A DNA stretch of 64,000 nucleotides from Nocardioides turkmenicus (GCF_011045035.1 NZ_JAALAA010000010.1:1-64000); one strand, 5' to 3'; shown: positions 29,824 through 38,033, numbered from the stretch's first letter. Translations and numbers: made by a program. The notes: a model not told the origin generated them from the sequence alone.

Positions 29824-29838
29824 TTGGGAATGATTCTC
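29824..29838. promoter_or_regulatory. Zur box between the RiPP operon and the peptidase/FecCD operon
   Basis: TGGGAATGATTCTCA matches 12 of 15 positions of the actinobacterial Zur palindrome TGAAAATGATTTTCA, with the same 7-1-7 spacing. It is the only AT-rich patch in a 113-bp divergent intergenic region. A zinc-loaded Zur dimer here would repress both directions. Confidence 0.8.
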
Positions 29839-29916
29839 ATATACGTTTTGCCGCTGTCCGCACCAGCGGGCCCCGGCGATGCCGGGTGGAAACGATCCGA
29901 CAGAGGAGCTAGACCG

Positions 29917-30015
29917 ATGAACAACGACATCGTGAGCGAGATCGAGGACACCGAGCAGCTGGCGCACCTTTCCGCCACGCACTCCAACGCGCTGGTCGAG
30001 AACCCCTTCGACTGA
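29917..30015 (+). CDS. RiPP (TOMM) precursor peptide, 32 aa
   Basis: A short gene with a strong GAGGAG site 8 bases before the ATG, placed first in an operon that encodes RiPP-modifying enzymes. The N-terminal part is acidic (MNNDIVSEIEDTEQLA), as leader peptides usually are. The C-terminal part is LSATHSNALVENPFD and holds Ser19, Thr21 and Ser23 as candidate azoline sites, His17 and His22 as possible metal ligands, and no cysteine. It has a single proline (Pro30). The leader/core boundary is not evident. A chance small frame is unlikely given the start signal and position, but expression is unproven. Confidence 0.82.
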   Translation: MNNDIVSEIEDTEQLAHLSATHSNALVENPFD

Positions 30016-30070
30016 TCGCTGACGGGTGAGCACCCCGTGCCGTTCGGGTGAGCTGGCCACCGCCTGATCG

Positions 30071-30104
30071 CGGGGGCGCCGGGCTGACGAGCCCGGCGCC
30101 CCCG
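30071..30104 (+). terminator. 15-bp perfect hairpin between precursor and modification genes
   Basis: CGGGGGCGCCGGGCT pairs perfectly with AGCCCGGCGCCCCCG around a GACG loop, 55 bases after the precursor stop. It probably terminates or protects most transcripts so that the peptide is made in excess over the enzymes, a usual arrangement in RiPP operons. Some read-through is needed for the genes downstream. Confidence 0.75.
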
Positions 30105-30146
30105 GCCCTGTCCCCACCATCGACCACCGAGCAGCCAGGAGATCCG

Positions 30147-30920
30147 ATGTACCCCAGACACGAGTGGCGCCCCCTTCCCGCCGCGCGCGGAGAGGTCCGC
30201 CTGTCGCCGGACATGCCGGCGCTGCGTACCGGCTCGGGGGACTTCCTCAGGCTGCACGACCTGCCCGGTCCCGGCCGGGTCCCGACCTACCGCTACCTCC
30301 TTCGGGTACGCCGCGCCGCGCTCGAGCGCGAGGCGCGGATCCGCCGCTCGCGGTGGCCCGAGGGCCGGCGCAGCGTCCTCGTCCTCGGCCACGGCCGGCT
30401 CAGCCGCGCGCTGGCCGCCGAGCTCATCCGCTCGGGTGCAGAGGTCCGGCGCGGCGGAGGCAGGCTGCTGGCGCGGGCCGACGCCGTCGTGGACGTGCGC
30501 GAGGTTCCGCAGCGACCCGGGACCGACGAGTCCCTCGGACACCTGACAGCGGGCGGGGCCGTCCTGCTGCGTGCCAGGCGCGAGGGCAGCCGGATGCTGA
30601 TCTTCCCGCTCATCGTCGACGGCAGCGAGGCCACCCCCGACCAGGTCCGCCGCCGCCGGCTGGCCGCCTCCCCGGCCGCCTCCGAGCTCTCCTCGTGGCT
30701 CTCGGGCAGCCGCCGCGACCCACGGCCGCTGCCCCGCACGACGCTGACACTCACGGTGGCCCGCTGCCTGTCCATCCTGGAGGACTGGGCTGCCGACGAC
30801 CCGGCGGTCTCCGAGCACCGGCTCCTGCTGCGGGTCGTCGGCGACGGCCTGCGGGAACGCGCGCACACCGTCTTGGGGTTCGACGAGCCGGCACCGCGCC
30901 CGCAGGGACCCGCCCGGTGA
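30147..30920 (+). CDS. E1-like/Ocin-ThiF-type partner protein of the TOMM cyclodehydratase
   Basis: A 257-residue protein (ATG at 30147, CCAGGAGA upstream). Residues ~76-100 form a Rossmann-like start (SVLVLGHGRLSRALAAELI). The remainder resembles the degenerate E1-like proteins that bind the leader peptide and present it to YcaO enzymes. The zinc-binding CxxC pairs found in many E1 proteins are absent; only one cysteine was noticed. This suits a protein needed when zinc is scarce. Assignment rests on position plus weak fold resemblance. It overlaps the next gene by GTGA. Confidence 0.7.
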   Translation: MYPRHEWRPLPAARGEVRLSPDMPALRTGSGDFLRLHDLPGPGRVPTYRYLLRVRRAALEREARIRRSRWPEGRRSVLVLGHGRLSRALAAELIRSGAEVRRGGGRLLARADAVVDVREVPQRPGTDESLGHLTAGGAVLLRARREGSRMLIFPLIVDGSEATPDQVRRRRLAASPAASELSSWLSGSRRDPRPLPRTTLTLTVARCLSILEDWAADDPAVSEHRLLLRVVGDGLRERAHTVLGFDEPAPRPQGPAR

Positions 30921-31903
30921 CCGAGCCGGAGATCCGTCCCTTCCCGGTCACGACCCGCGACGGTGTCGTCCTCGGCGGCTGGCTCGTCCGCTCCGTCGGC
31001 ACCGCCCGAGCCGTCGTGCTCGTCCGCACGCCCTACGACGCCCAGGCCCACCTGCCGCTCGCCCGGTCGCTGGCGCGGCACGGCTTTGACTGTCTGGTCC
31101 AGGACGTACGCGGCCGCTACACCTCCGGCGGCACCTGGCGGCCCTACGCCACGGAGGCCGTCGACGGCATCGACACCGTCGACGCGCTGCAGCAGCGCTG
31201 CCCGCGAACGCCGGTGGTCGCCTACGGTGCCTCCTACGCCGCTCACACCGCGCTCGAGACCGCTCGTGCCGATCGGCGGGTGGCGCGGGTGATCGCCCTG
31301 GTGCCCGCTCTCGGCGCGTACGAGACCGCCTACTCCGTGGACGGGACCCCGCAGCATCTGGACCGCCTCGGCTGGTGGGCGATCCACGGCTTCGGACGCC
31401 GCGCCGAGCCCGCGCTCGCCCCCGAGATCCTGCGGGCCGCGACCGCCGTCGCCGACCGCGACGGCCCGGTCGCCGCCGCGGCCGGCCTCGGCTGGGACGC
31501 GGCGCGCCTCGATGCCTTCGGCGCGCTCTGGTCGACACCACCGCGCGACCTGCCCCACCACTTCGGCGCTGTGACCGCGCCGCTGCTCGTCGTCACCGGC
31601 GACGCCGACCCGTTCGACGCGTACGCCCGCCGGCTGGCTGCCGCCTGGGGCATCCGCAGCGGAGCCGGCAGCGCCCTGGTCAGCGGGCCCTGGGGCCACG
31701 ACCTCGGCATCGGCACCAGCGACCCCGCGCTGCGGGCGGCGTACGAGGCCGCCGGCTCGCCCGGCCGCATCGTCCTGCGCTGGCTCACCGACGGTGTGCC
31801 GGCGACCGACCAGGAGCTCCGGCTTGATGTCGCTTCCCGGACCTGGTCCGAGCGACCACTCGTCACCGCGACCGAGCCGGCCATCGAGAGAGGACACGCA
31901 TGA
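30917..31903 (+). CDS. S15/CocE-family alpha/beta hydrolase, candidate tailoring or leader-cleaving enzyme
   Basis: A 328-residue protein from a GTG at 30917. The S15/CocE signature VQDVRGRYTSGG is followed by the nucleophile Ser106 in YGASYA, with the acid probably in TGDADPFD and the histidine in GPWGHDLG. Relatives are X-prolyl dipeptidyl peptidases and esterases. Embedded between the E1-like and YcaO genes with 4-bp overlaps on both sides, it is likely to act on the peptide, by removing the leader, trimming an end or hydrolysing an ester. Which of these cannot be told from sequence. Confidence 0.85.
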   Translation: MTEPEIRPFPVTTRDGVVLGGWLVRSVGTARAVVLVRTPYDAQAHLPLARSLARHGFDCLVQDVRGRYTSGGTWRPYATEAVDGIDTVDALQQRCPRTPVVAYGASYAAHTALETARADRRVARVIALVPALGAYETAYSVDGTPQHLDRLGWWAIHGFGRRAEPALAPEILRAATAVADRDGPVAAAAGLGWDAARLDAFGALWSTPPRDLPHHFGAVTAPLLVVTGDADPFDAYARRLAAAWGIRSGAGSALVSGPWGHDLGIGTSDPALRAAYEAAGSPGRIVLRWLTDGVPATDQELRLDVASRTWSERPLVTATEPAIERGHA

Positions 31904-33303
31904 CCGGAGCATCCACGGCGATGCCGCCCCTCGACGTCGAGCGGCTGGTGGACCGGGAGACCGGGCTGATCCGGCGAGTGCGCGAGGTGCTGCGCCCCGA
32001 GCGCGCGCCGCTGCGCTACACCTCGCTGACCGCCGAGGTCTCCGACGCCCGCTGGCTCGGCGACTGGCCGGCCGACCGGGTCTCGCTCGGCACCACCTTC
32101 GGAGACGTCGCCGGCGCCCGGATCGCGGCGATCGCCGAGGGCGTGGAGCGCTACTGCGGAAACTTCATCCCGGACAGGCTCGACCCCGCGGAGTTCCGGA
32201 CCGGAACCGCCGCCGACCTCCGGCTCCAGGGTCTTCGTGTGGTCGACCTCGACGACCTTCCTCGCTGGAGCGCCGGACAGCTCGCCCGGCCCGGCTTCCC
32301 CTACCGCGCTCTCGACGAGGAGGTGCCGACGTTGTGGAGCCGCTGCCAGGAGCAGCCGGCCTCCGGCTACACCGAGGAGGCGACCGATCTGTGGATGCCG
32401 CACGCACTCGTCGGCCTCAACTGGCGCCAGCGCCGGTTCGCCCATCTGGACCGCGTCTTCCATCTCAACTACGCCGGCATCGCCACCGGACAGGGCACGG
32501 CCGACGCCCACGACCGCGGACTCCTCGAGGTCGTCGAGCGGGACGCCCTCGAGGTCTGGTGGCACCACGACGGACCTGCTCGCGGGATCGACACCGCGTC
32601 GGTCCCAGGACTGAGCGCCGACCTCGAGGGCGCACCCCTCGACGTCCACGTCGTCCAGATGCAGACCGAGCTCGCGCCGGCGATGGCGGCACTCGTACGC
32701 GACCGGGAGACGGGGGTGTACGCCGCGGGCTTCTCGGCGTCCACCGACCCGGTGCGGGCCGTCCGCAAGGCCGTCCTCGAGGCGGTCCACACCTGGATCT
32801 ACACCCTCGGCTGCCTCGACGCGGACGGCTGGGTCTTCGAAGCCGTACGTGCCGGGCTGATGGCTCCGGGGCTCTACCTGGACCATCGCGAGGATCGCAG
32901 CTACCTCGACGCGGTGGGCCCGGACTTCGCGAACGTCCGCGATCTCGGCGCCCATGTGCAGGTCTGGCTCGATCCCCGGGTGCACAGGCTCGCCGAGCGG
33001 TTCACGGCGCCTGCCCTCGGCGAGGTGCCGATCTCGGAGGTGCCGGCCACGGACGTGGCCGAGGTCCGCCGTCTGCTGCACAGCGGCGGCCACCGCGTCA
33101 TCACGCGCGACCTCACCACGCGTGATGTGGCGCAGACGTCGCTGCGGGTCGTACGCACCTTCGTCACCGGCCTGGTGCCGAACGCCCCCGCGGCGTTCCG
33201 CTACACCGGGATGCCGCGCTTCGCCGAGGCGGCACGGCGTCGCGGCTGGGCGCAGGCAGACCCCGACGAGGCGCTGGCCCTGTGCCCGCCGCCTCACATG
33301 TGA
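31900..33303 (+). CDS. YcaO cyclodehydratase
   Basis: A 467-residue protein of the YcaO family, which uses ATP to cyclise Ser, Thr or Cys side chains onto the peptide backbone. The three ATP/Mg-binding helices are seen: AIAEGVERY at 77-85, GLLEVVERDALEVWW at 207-221 and RAVRKAVLEAVHT around 286-298. The C-terminus is proline-rich (CPPPHM), as in azoline-forming members where this tail lies in the active site. With an E1-like protein and a SagB-type dehydrogenase alongside, oxazole or methyloxazole formation is the best prediction. Amidine or thioamide chemistry would need other partners, which are absent. Confidence 0.92.
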   Translation: MTGASTAMPPLDVERLVDRETGLIRRVREVLRPERAPLRYTSLTAEVSDARWLGDWPADRVSLGTTFGDVAGARIAAIAEGVERYCGNFIPDRLDPAEFRTGTAADLRLQGLRVVDLDDLPRWSAGQLARPGFPYRALDEEVPTLWSRCQEQPASGYTEEATDLWMPHALVGLNWRQRRFAHLDRVFHLNYAGIATGQGTADAHDRGLLEVVERDALEVWWHHDGPARGIDTASVPGLSADLEGAPLDVHVVQMQTELAPAMAALVRDRETGVYAAGFSASTDPVRAVRKAVLEAVHTWIYTLGCLDADGWVFEAVRAGLMAPGLYLDHREDRSYLDAVGPDFANVRDLGAHVQVWLDPRVHRLAERFTAPALGEVPISEVPATDVAEVRRLLHSGGHRVITRDLTTRDVAQTSLRVVRTFVTGLVPNAPAAFRYTGMPRFAEAARRRGWAQADPDEALALCPPPHM

Positions 33304-33316
33304 CCGGGACTCGACC

Positions 33317-34312
33317 GTGACCTCCACCACGGCTCTCCTGGAGACCGCCTTCTCCCCCGACCTTCCGGGCGATCCGCTGCCTCCGGGCCCGCACGCGAAC
33401 CGCTGGCCCGGCGAGCCCGTCGAGATCGGCGGCGCGGCGGCGACGGCGGTCCACCGGCTGTGGCGGGCGCGAGGTCACCATCCACGCCCCGACGGGACGC
33501 CGACGACGGTCCCGCGCCGTGCCGTCCCCTCGGCTGGCGGCTGCTACCCCGTGCAGTGGCACCTGGTGGTGCCTCCTGGGCGCGGGGCGCACCTCGGCCC
33601 GGGGCGCTACGTCTACCATCCGGTGGCCGAGCGGCTCGTGCGCCGACCCGAGCCTCCGGGATCAGCCGGCTCGGGGCGCGACGACGTCGAGATCGTCCTC
33701 ACGGTCCAGCCTGGACGCACCTTCGGTCGCTACCGGCACCGGTCCTGGCCGCTGTGGGTCGCGGACGCGGCGTACGCGCTCGAGGCGCTGCTCCTGCTTC
33801 TCCCCGGCGCCCACCTGCCCAGAGACTGGTCGGACCTCGCCGCCGCCCGACATGCCCTCGGCCTGCCTCGAGCGGGACAGGCGGTCTGGTGGCTCGACCG
33901 TGGCCTGGTCCCCGAGATCGCCATGGCCCGGATCAGCTTGCCCCTGGCCCCTCGGCTCGACGAGATCGCCGCCGCGGCGATCTGCTCGCGCCGCAGTCCG
34001 GCGCTGGACCGCTTCCAGGAGCACCGTGCTCGTGGCCGCGCGGACGCGGAGGTCGCCGAGGTGGCCCGGCAGAGCGGCCAGTCGTGGGTGCTCGGCGCCG
34101 ATCGCGTGATCGCCTGGGACCGCCCCCTACGTCTCGACGCCACCGGCTACGCCCGGCTGTGGCAGGTGCATCGCGAGGCCGCCCGGCACACCTACTCCCT
34201 GAACGCCCGAGGCCACGGCGTCCGCCCCGTCTCCGGGTTCTGCGTCCCGTCGGCGGGCGCCCCGCCGCTGGTCCATGCCATCGCCATCCTCGAGAACGGA
34301 GCTTCCGCATGA
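33317..34312 (+). CDS. SagB-type FMN-dependent azoline dehydrogenase
   Basis: A 331-residue protein from a GTG at 33317, 13 bp after the YcaO gene. The SagB nitroreductase signature is visible at residues ~67-85 (RRAVPSAGGCYPVQWHLVV), with the flavin/dimer helix WVADAAYALEALLLLLPG near 150 and a second nitroreductase-like half toward the C-terminus. Such enzymes oxidise azolines to aromatic azoles, which chelate metals better. It overlaps the exporter gene by ATGA. Confidence 0.88.
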   Translation: MTSTTALLETAFSPDLPGDPLPPGPHANRWPGEPVEIGGAAATAVHRLWRARGHHPRPDGTPTTVPRRAVPSAGGCYPVQWHLVVPPGRGAHLGPGRYVYHPVAERLVRRPEPPGSAGSGRDDVEIVLTVQPGRTFGRYRHRSWPLWVADAAYALEALLLLLPGAHLPRDWSDLAAARHALGLPRAGQAVWWLDRGLVPEIAMARISLPLAPRLDEIAAAAICSRRSPALDRFQEHRARGRADAEVAEVARQSGQSWVLGADRVIAWDRPLRLDATGYARLWQVHREAARHTYSLNARGHGVRPVSGFCVPSAGAPPLVHAIAILENGASA

Positions 34313-35964
34313 TGGTCGACACCCTGCTCCTGCGCACCGCGCTGCGACATCCCGGCCCTGCCACGACGACGGTCGGGCTGCAGGTCCTGGTGACCGCCAC
34401 CTACCTCCCGCAGGCCTATGCCCTGGCCCAGGGACTCTTCGCGGTGGTCGCCGGCGACGGCGACCGCGCGGTGACGGCAGCGCTGTGGATCGCCGCGATC
34501 GTGGCCGCACGCTGGCTGCTGTCGTGGGCGCATGCCCGGGCCGCGGCACGACTGGGAGAGGACGTACGCCTCGGGGTGCGGGACGAGGCGCTGCGCGGCG
34601 TCCTGGTGCCGGAGGCCCTGCACGACCCTGGCCGTCGCGACGGTGGTCTCCGGACGGCGCTCGTCGACGGGGTCGACGGGGTCGACGCGTACGTCACCCG
34701 CTACCTGCCCGCGCTCGCCCAGGCGTTCCTGCTGATCCCGGTCGTGACCGTTCTGCTGGTCGTCGTCCACCCGCCCGCCGGCCTGGCGGCCGGGCTGGCG
34801 GCAGTCGCGGCGCTGACGGCTCCGCTGCTGTGGAAGCGGCTCATGCGTCGACGCTCGGACGAGCACTGGGACACCTATGAGGGCCTGGGGTCGGACCTGC
34901 TCGAGGCGCTCCGCGGGATGTCGACGCTGCGCCTCCTCGGGCGGGTCGACCAGACCCGTGCCCGGCTGGCCCGGCGGAGCGAGGACCTGCACCGGGCGAC
35001 GGTGCGGGCGATGCGTACGTCGCTGCTCGACACCGCGCTCATCGACCTCGCCGTCCAGGGAGGCACGCTCGCGGCCGCCGGGCTCGCACTGGTGGCGAGC
35101 GTGACCGGCTCCGGGGTGCCACCGGCCGAGCTCTACCTGGCGCTGATGCTGGTGAGCGAGGTCTTCCGGCCCATCCGGGACCTCTCCGGCGCTTGGCACG
35201 CCGGCTATCTCGGGACCTCCGCCGTCCCGGCGCTGCGACGGCTCGGCGTCGGCGGGGCGGGCGCAGTGACGGGTACCCCTGCCGCCGACGACCGGGACGC
35301 GACCCCGGCCGGTGCCCTCGTCCTCGACGACGTCTCCTTCGCCTACCCCGGCGGGCCGGCGATCCTCGACGGCGTCCGGGCGACCTTCGAGCCCGGCGCG
35401 GTCACCGCCGTCGTCGGCCCGAGCGGGGCCGGGAAGACCACGCTTCTCGACCTGGTCCTCACCCACCTCTCCCCCACCAGCGGCCGGGTTCTGCTCGGCG
35501 GTCGGCCGGTGCGTACGTCCGAGGTCGCCGTGGTCTCGCAGCGCCCGGTGCTCTTCGAGGGCACCGTCCGCGAGAACCTGCGCGTCTCCCGCCCCGACGC
35601 GAGCGAGGCAGACCTGTGGCGGGCGTGCACGGCGGCCGGCATCGAGCAGGAGGTACGCAGTCTCCCCGCCGGCCTCGACACGCCGATCGCCAGCGCCGGC
35701 GCGAGCCTGTCCGGCGGTCAGCGCCAGCGGATCGCGCTGGCCCGGGCGGTCCTCTCCGACCGGCCCGTCCTGCTCGCCGACGAACCGACCAGCGCTCTCG
35801 ACCCAGCCGCCGCACAGACCGTCACCGAGACGCTCGCCAGGCTCGCCACCGACCGGATCGTGGTCGTCGTCGCCCACCGCGAGGAGTCGCTCGACGGCGT
35901 CGAGCGCGTTCTCGAGCTCGCCCGCGGTCGACTGACCCCACTGCTCGACGGGAGCCACGTATGA
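34309..35964 (+). CDS. CydD-like ABC permease/ATPase, probable RiPP exporter half
   Basis: A 551-residue fused exporter: membrane domain in residues ~15-290 and an ATPase with GPSGAGKTT, LSGGQRQR and Walker B VLLADEPTSALD. Helix and linker patterns resemble CydD. No cytochrome bd genes (cydAB) are near, and the gene is coupled by ATGA to both the dehydrogenase gene and its partner. Export of the finished peptide is therefore more likely than cysteine/glutathione export. It lacks an N-terminal C39 peptidase domain, so leader removal must be done elsewhere. Confidence 0.85.
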   Translation: MMVDTLLLRTALRHPGPATTTVGLQVLVTATYLPQAYALAQGLFAVVAGDGDRAVTAALWIAAIVAARWLLSWAHARAAARLGEDVRLGVRDEALRGVLVPEALHDPGRRDGGLRTALVDGVDGVDAYVTRYLPALAQAFLLIPVVTVLLVVVHPPAGLAAGLAAVAALTAPLLWKRLMRRRSDEHWDTYEGLGSDLLEALRGMSTLRLLGRVDQTRARLARRSEDLHRATVRAMRTSLLDTALIDLAVQGGTLAAAGLALVASVTGSGVPPAELYLALMLVSEVFRPIRDLSGAWHAGYLGTSAVPALRRLGVGGAGAVTGTPAADDRDATPAGALVLDDVSFAYPGGPAILDGVRATFEPGAVTAVVGPSGAGKTTLLDLVLTHLSPTSGRVLLGGRPVRTSEVAVVSQRPVLFEGTVRENLRVSRPDASEADLWRACTAAGIEQEVRSLPAGLDTPIASAGASLSGGQRQRIALARAVLSDRPVLLADEPTSALDPAAAQTVTETLARLATDRIVVVVAHREESLDGVERVLELARGRLTPLLDGSHV

Positions 35965-37655
35965 CCACCTCGACAGCCTCCGCGCGCCCCCTCACCGCTC
36001 TGCTCGGCCACCTGGGCGGCGAGCGCCGCGCCATCGTCGCCACCATCCTCCTCGTGGTCGTCAGCCAGGTGTGCCTGGGAGCCATCTCGGTGCTGCTCGC
36101 CGCGGCCGTCGGCCACGCCGTCGTGCTCCGTAGCGCGCCTCCGGGTTGGTTCTGGGTGCTGTCGGCCGGCCTCGTGATCGTCCGGGCCGTGCTGACATGG
36201 GGCGAGATGGACGCCTCCCACGCGCTGGCGTTCCGGGTGCTCGCGCGACTCCGGATGGCGCTCTTCGACCGCTACGCGGTCGCGCTGCCGACCAGGCGCC
36301 GCGAGAACACCGGCCGGGCCGCATCCACCGCGATGGCCGACACCGAGCGGCTGGAGTTCTTCTACGCCCACACCGTCGCCCAGCTGGTCGCCGCGGCGGT
36401 CAACGCGCTCCTCGGACTGGTCCTGCTCGCCGTGGTGGAACCGGTGCTCGCCCTGGTGACGCTCACCGCTCTCGCGCTCGTCCTCTCGACCGTCCCGCTG
36501 GGCCGGCGCCGCCTGGAGGCCCTCGGGGCGGAGATGGTCGAGGCCACCGGCGCCCTGTCCGACCGCGTCGTCGACGTGCTCGGCGGCCTCCGCGAGGTGC
36601 TGGGCTACGGCCTGCACGAGCCGGTCCGCCACCAGATCAGGGAGACCGGCGCCGGGGCCGCCCGGGCAGCAGGCAGGCTGGAGACCACCCATCGCGTGCT
36701 CGCCGGAGCCCGTGAGGCGGCGGTGACCCTCGCGGGCGTGGGCGTGCTGGTCGGCGTACTCGGCCGCGGCGTCCCCGCCGAGCACGTCGCCACCCTGGTC
36801 GTCCTCGCGCTCGCGACCGTCGCACCGGTCGCCGACGCCGCCGCCACCTGCGCCCGGCTGCCCGCCCTGCGTGCGGCGGCCACCCGGGTCGGCGACGAGC
36901 TCGCCCGTCCCGCGGTGCTCACCCGCGACACTCCGCCGGCGCCCCTGCCCGACGGGCCGCTCGGCCTGCGGATGCACGGGGTGGGTTTCGGGTATGACGA
37001 GCGGCGCGTGCTCGACGGCTTCGACCTGAGCATCGCCCCCGGGGAGCACGTCGGCCTCCGCGGCCCTTCGGGGGCGGGCAAGTCGACCGTGGTGTCGCTC
37101 GCCAGCCGGCTCTGGGACCCCGACACCGGGTCGGTCGAGCTCACCAGCTCGACGCGTGCCGAGGTCGCGATCTCGGCGGTCGACGACGCCGCCCTGCGGG
37201 CTACGCTCACCACGGTCGAGCAGGACGGCGCGCTCTTCTCCGGCACCGTACGCGAGGCGATCGCCGGCCCGTCGACGACCGACGCCGAGATCGAGGAGAT
37301 CCTCACCCGGCTCGGCCTCGCGGACGCGGTCACCCCCGACAGCCACATCGGCGAGGGCGGCCTCAGCCTCAGCGGCGGGCAGCGGGCCCGTCTGCGGCTC
37401 GCCCAGGCGGTCCTGCGGCGCCCACGGATCCTGATCCTGGACGAGCCGACCGCCGACCTCGACGAGGCCTCCGCCAGGCAGGTGACCGACCTTCTCGGCA
37501 CCCTTCCGGCCACGCTGCTGGTGGTCTCCCATCGCCACCAGACCCTCGCCGGGATGGACCGGGTCGTCGACATCGCGGCGCCGGAGGTCTACGAAACGCC
37601 CACAAACCCCCGCAGACCGCGTAACCACGCGGGACACGCGGCGCGTGAACGTTGA
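35961..37655 (+). CDS. CydC-like ABC permease/ATPase, probable RiPP exporter half
   Basis: A 564-residue partner of the preceding gene. The membrane domain covers residues ~15-300; the ATPase has GPSGAGKST, LSGGQRARL and Walker B ILILDEPTADLD, with H-loop VVSHRHQ. The short tail (PTNPRRPRNHAGHAARER) is basic. It is the last gene of the operon. The -35 element of the HU promoter overlaps its final codon. Confidence 0.85.
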   Translation: MTTSTASARPLTALLGHLGGERRAIVATILLVVVSQVCLGAISVLLAAAVGHAVVLRSAPPGWFWVLSAGLVIVRAVLTWGEMDASHALAFRVLARLRMALFDRYAVALPTRRRENTGRAASTAMADTERLEFFYAHTVAQLVAAAVNALLGLVLLAVVEPVLALVTLTALALVLSTVPLGRRRLEALGAEMVEATGALSDRVVDVLGGLREVLGYGLHEPVRHQIRETGAGAARAAGRLETTHRVLAGAREAAVTLAGVGVLVGVLGRGVPAEHVATLVVLALATVAPVADAAATCARLPALRAAATRVGDELARPAVLTRDTPPAPLPDGPLGLRMHGVGFGYDERRVLDGFDLSIAPGEHVGLRGPSGAGKSTVVSLASRLWDPDTGSVELTSSTRAEVAISAVDDAALRATLTTVEQDGALFSGTVREAIAGPSTTDAEIEEILTRLGLADAVTPDSHIGEGGLSLSGGQRARLRLAQAVLRRPRILILDEPTADLDEASARQVTDLLGTLPATLLVVSHRHQTLAGMDRVVDIAAPEVYETPTNPRRPRNHAGHAARER

Positions 37656-37679
37656 AGATCCCCACCTCTGGCCTACGCT
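37652..37679 (+). promoter_or_regulatory. sigma70-type promoter of the HU gene
   Basis: TTGAAG at 37652-37657 and TACGCT at 37674-37679 with 16 bp between, about 60 bp before the HU start. It gives HU its own promoter, separate from the RiPP operon ahead. Confidence 0.55.
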
Positions 37680-37738
37680 GGCGACGAGCCGCATCTCGTC
37701 TACCTTTGCGGCTCGGATCAACGATTAAAGGAGATCGC

Positions 37739-38017
37739 ATGAACCGCACCGACCTGGTGAGCGAAATCGCCAAGCAGGCGGAGATCACCCAGACGCAGGC
37801 CTCCGCCGCCCTGGGTGCCGCCATCGAGGCGATCAGCGCGGCCGTCGCTGCCGGCGACAAGGTCACGCTGCCCGGCTTCGGTACGTTCGAGTCGCGCGAG
37901 CGCTCGGCTCGCACCGGCCGCAACCCGCAGACCGGCGCCGAGATCAAGATCCCGGCCTCGAAGGGCCCGGCGTTCAAGGCCGGCTCCGCCTTCAAGGAGC
38001 GGGTCGCCAAGGGCTGA
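37739..38017 (+). CDS. hup: HU-family DNA-binding protein
   Basis: A 92-residue HU starting at the ATG at 37739 with AAAGGAG in front. The family pattern is complete: MNRTDLVSEIAKQ at the N-terminus, LPGFGTFESRERSARTGRNP in the DNA-embracing arm and AFKAGSAFKERV at the end. It lacks the long lysine/alanine-rich tail of mycobacterial HupB. It is a nucleoid protein and probably unrelated to the RiPP system beside it. Confidence 0.95.
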   Translation: MNRTDLVSEIAKQAEITQTQASAALGAAIEAISAAVAAGDKVTLPGFGTFESRERSARTGRNPQTGAEIKIPASKGPAFKAGSAFKERVAKG

Positions 38018-38033
38018 GTCCCCTGGACACGCA

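Noticed and set aside
34309..37655. Identification of the exporter pair as true CydDC for cytochrome bd assembly
   Set aside because: No cydAB genes are near, and the genes are translationally coupled to RiPP enzymes. The resemblance is kept only as a description of architecture.
29917..37655. Calling the RiPP product a bacteriocin
   Set aside because: No immunity gene is recognisable and the control region is zinc-type. A toxin remains possible but is not favoured.
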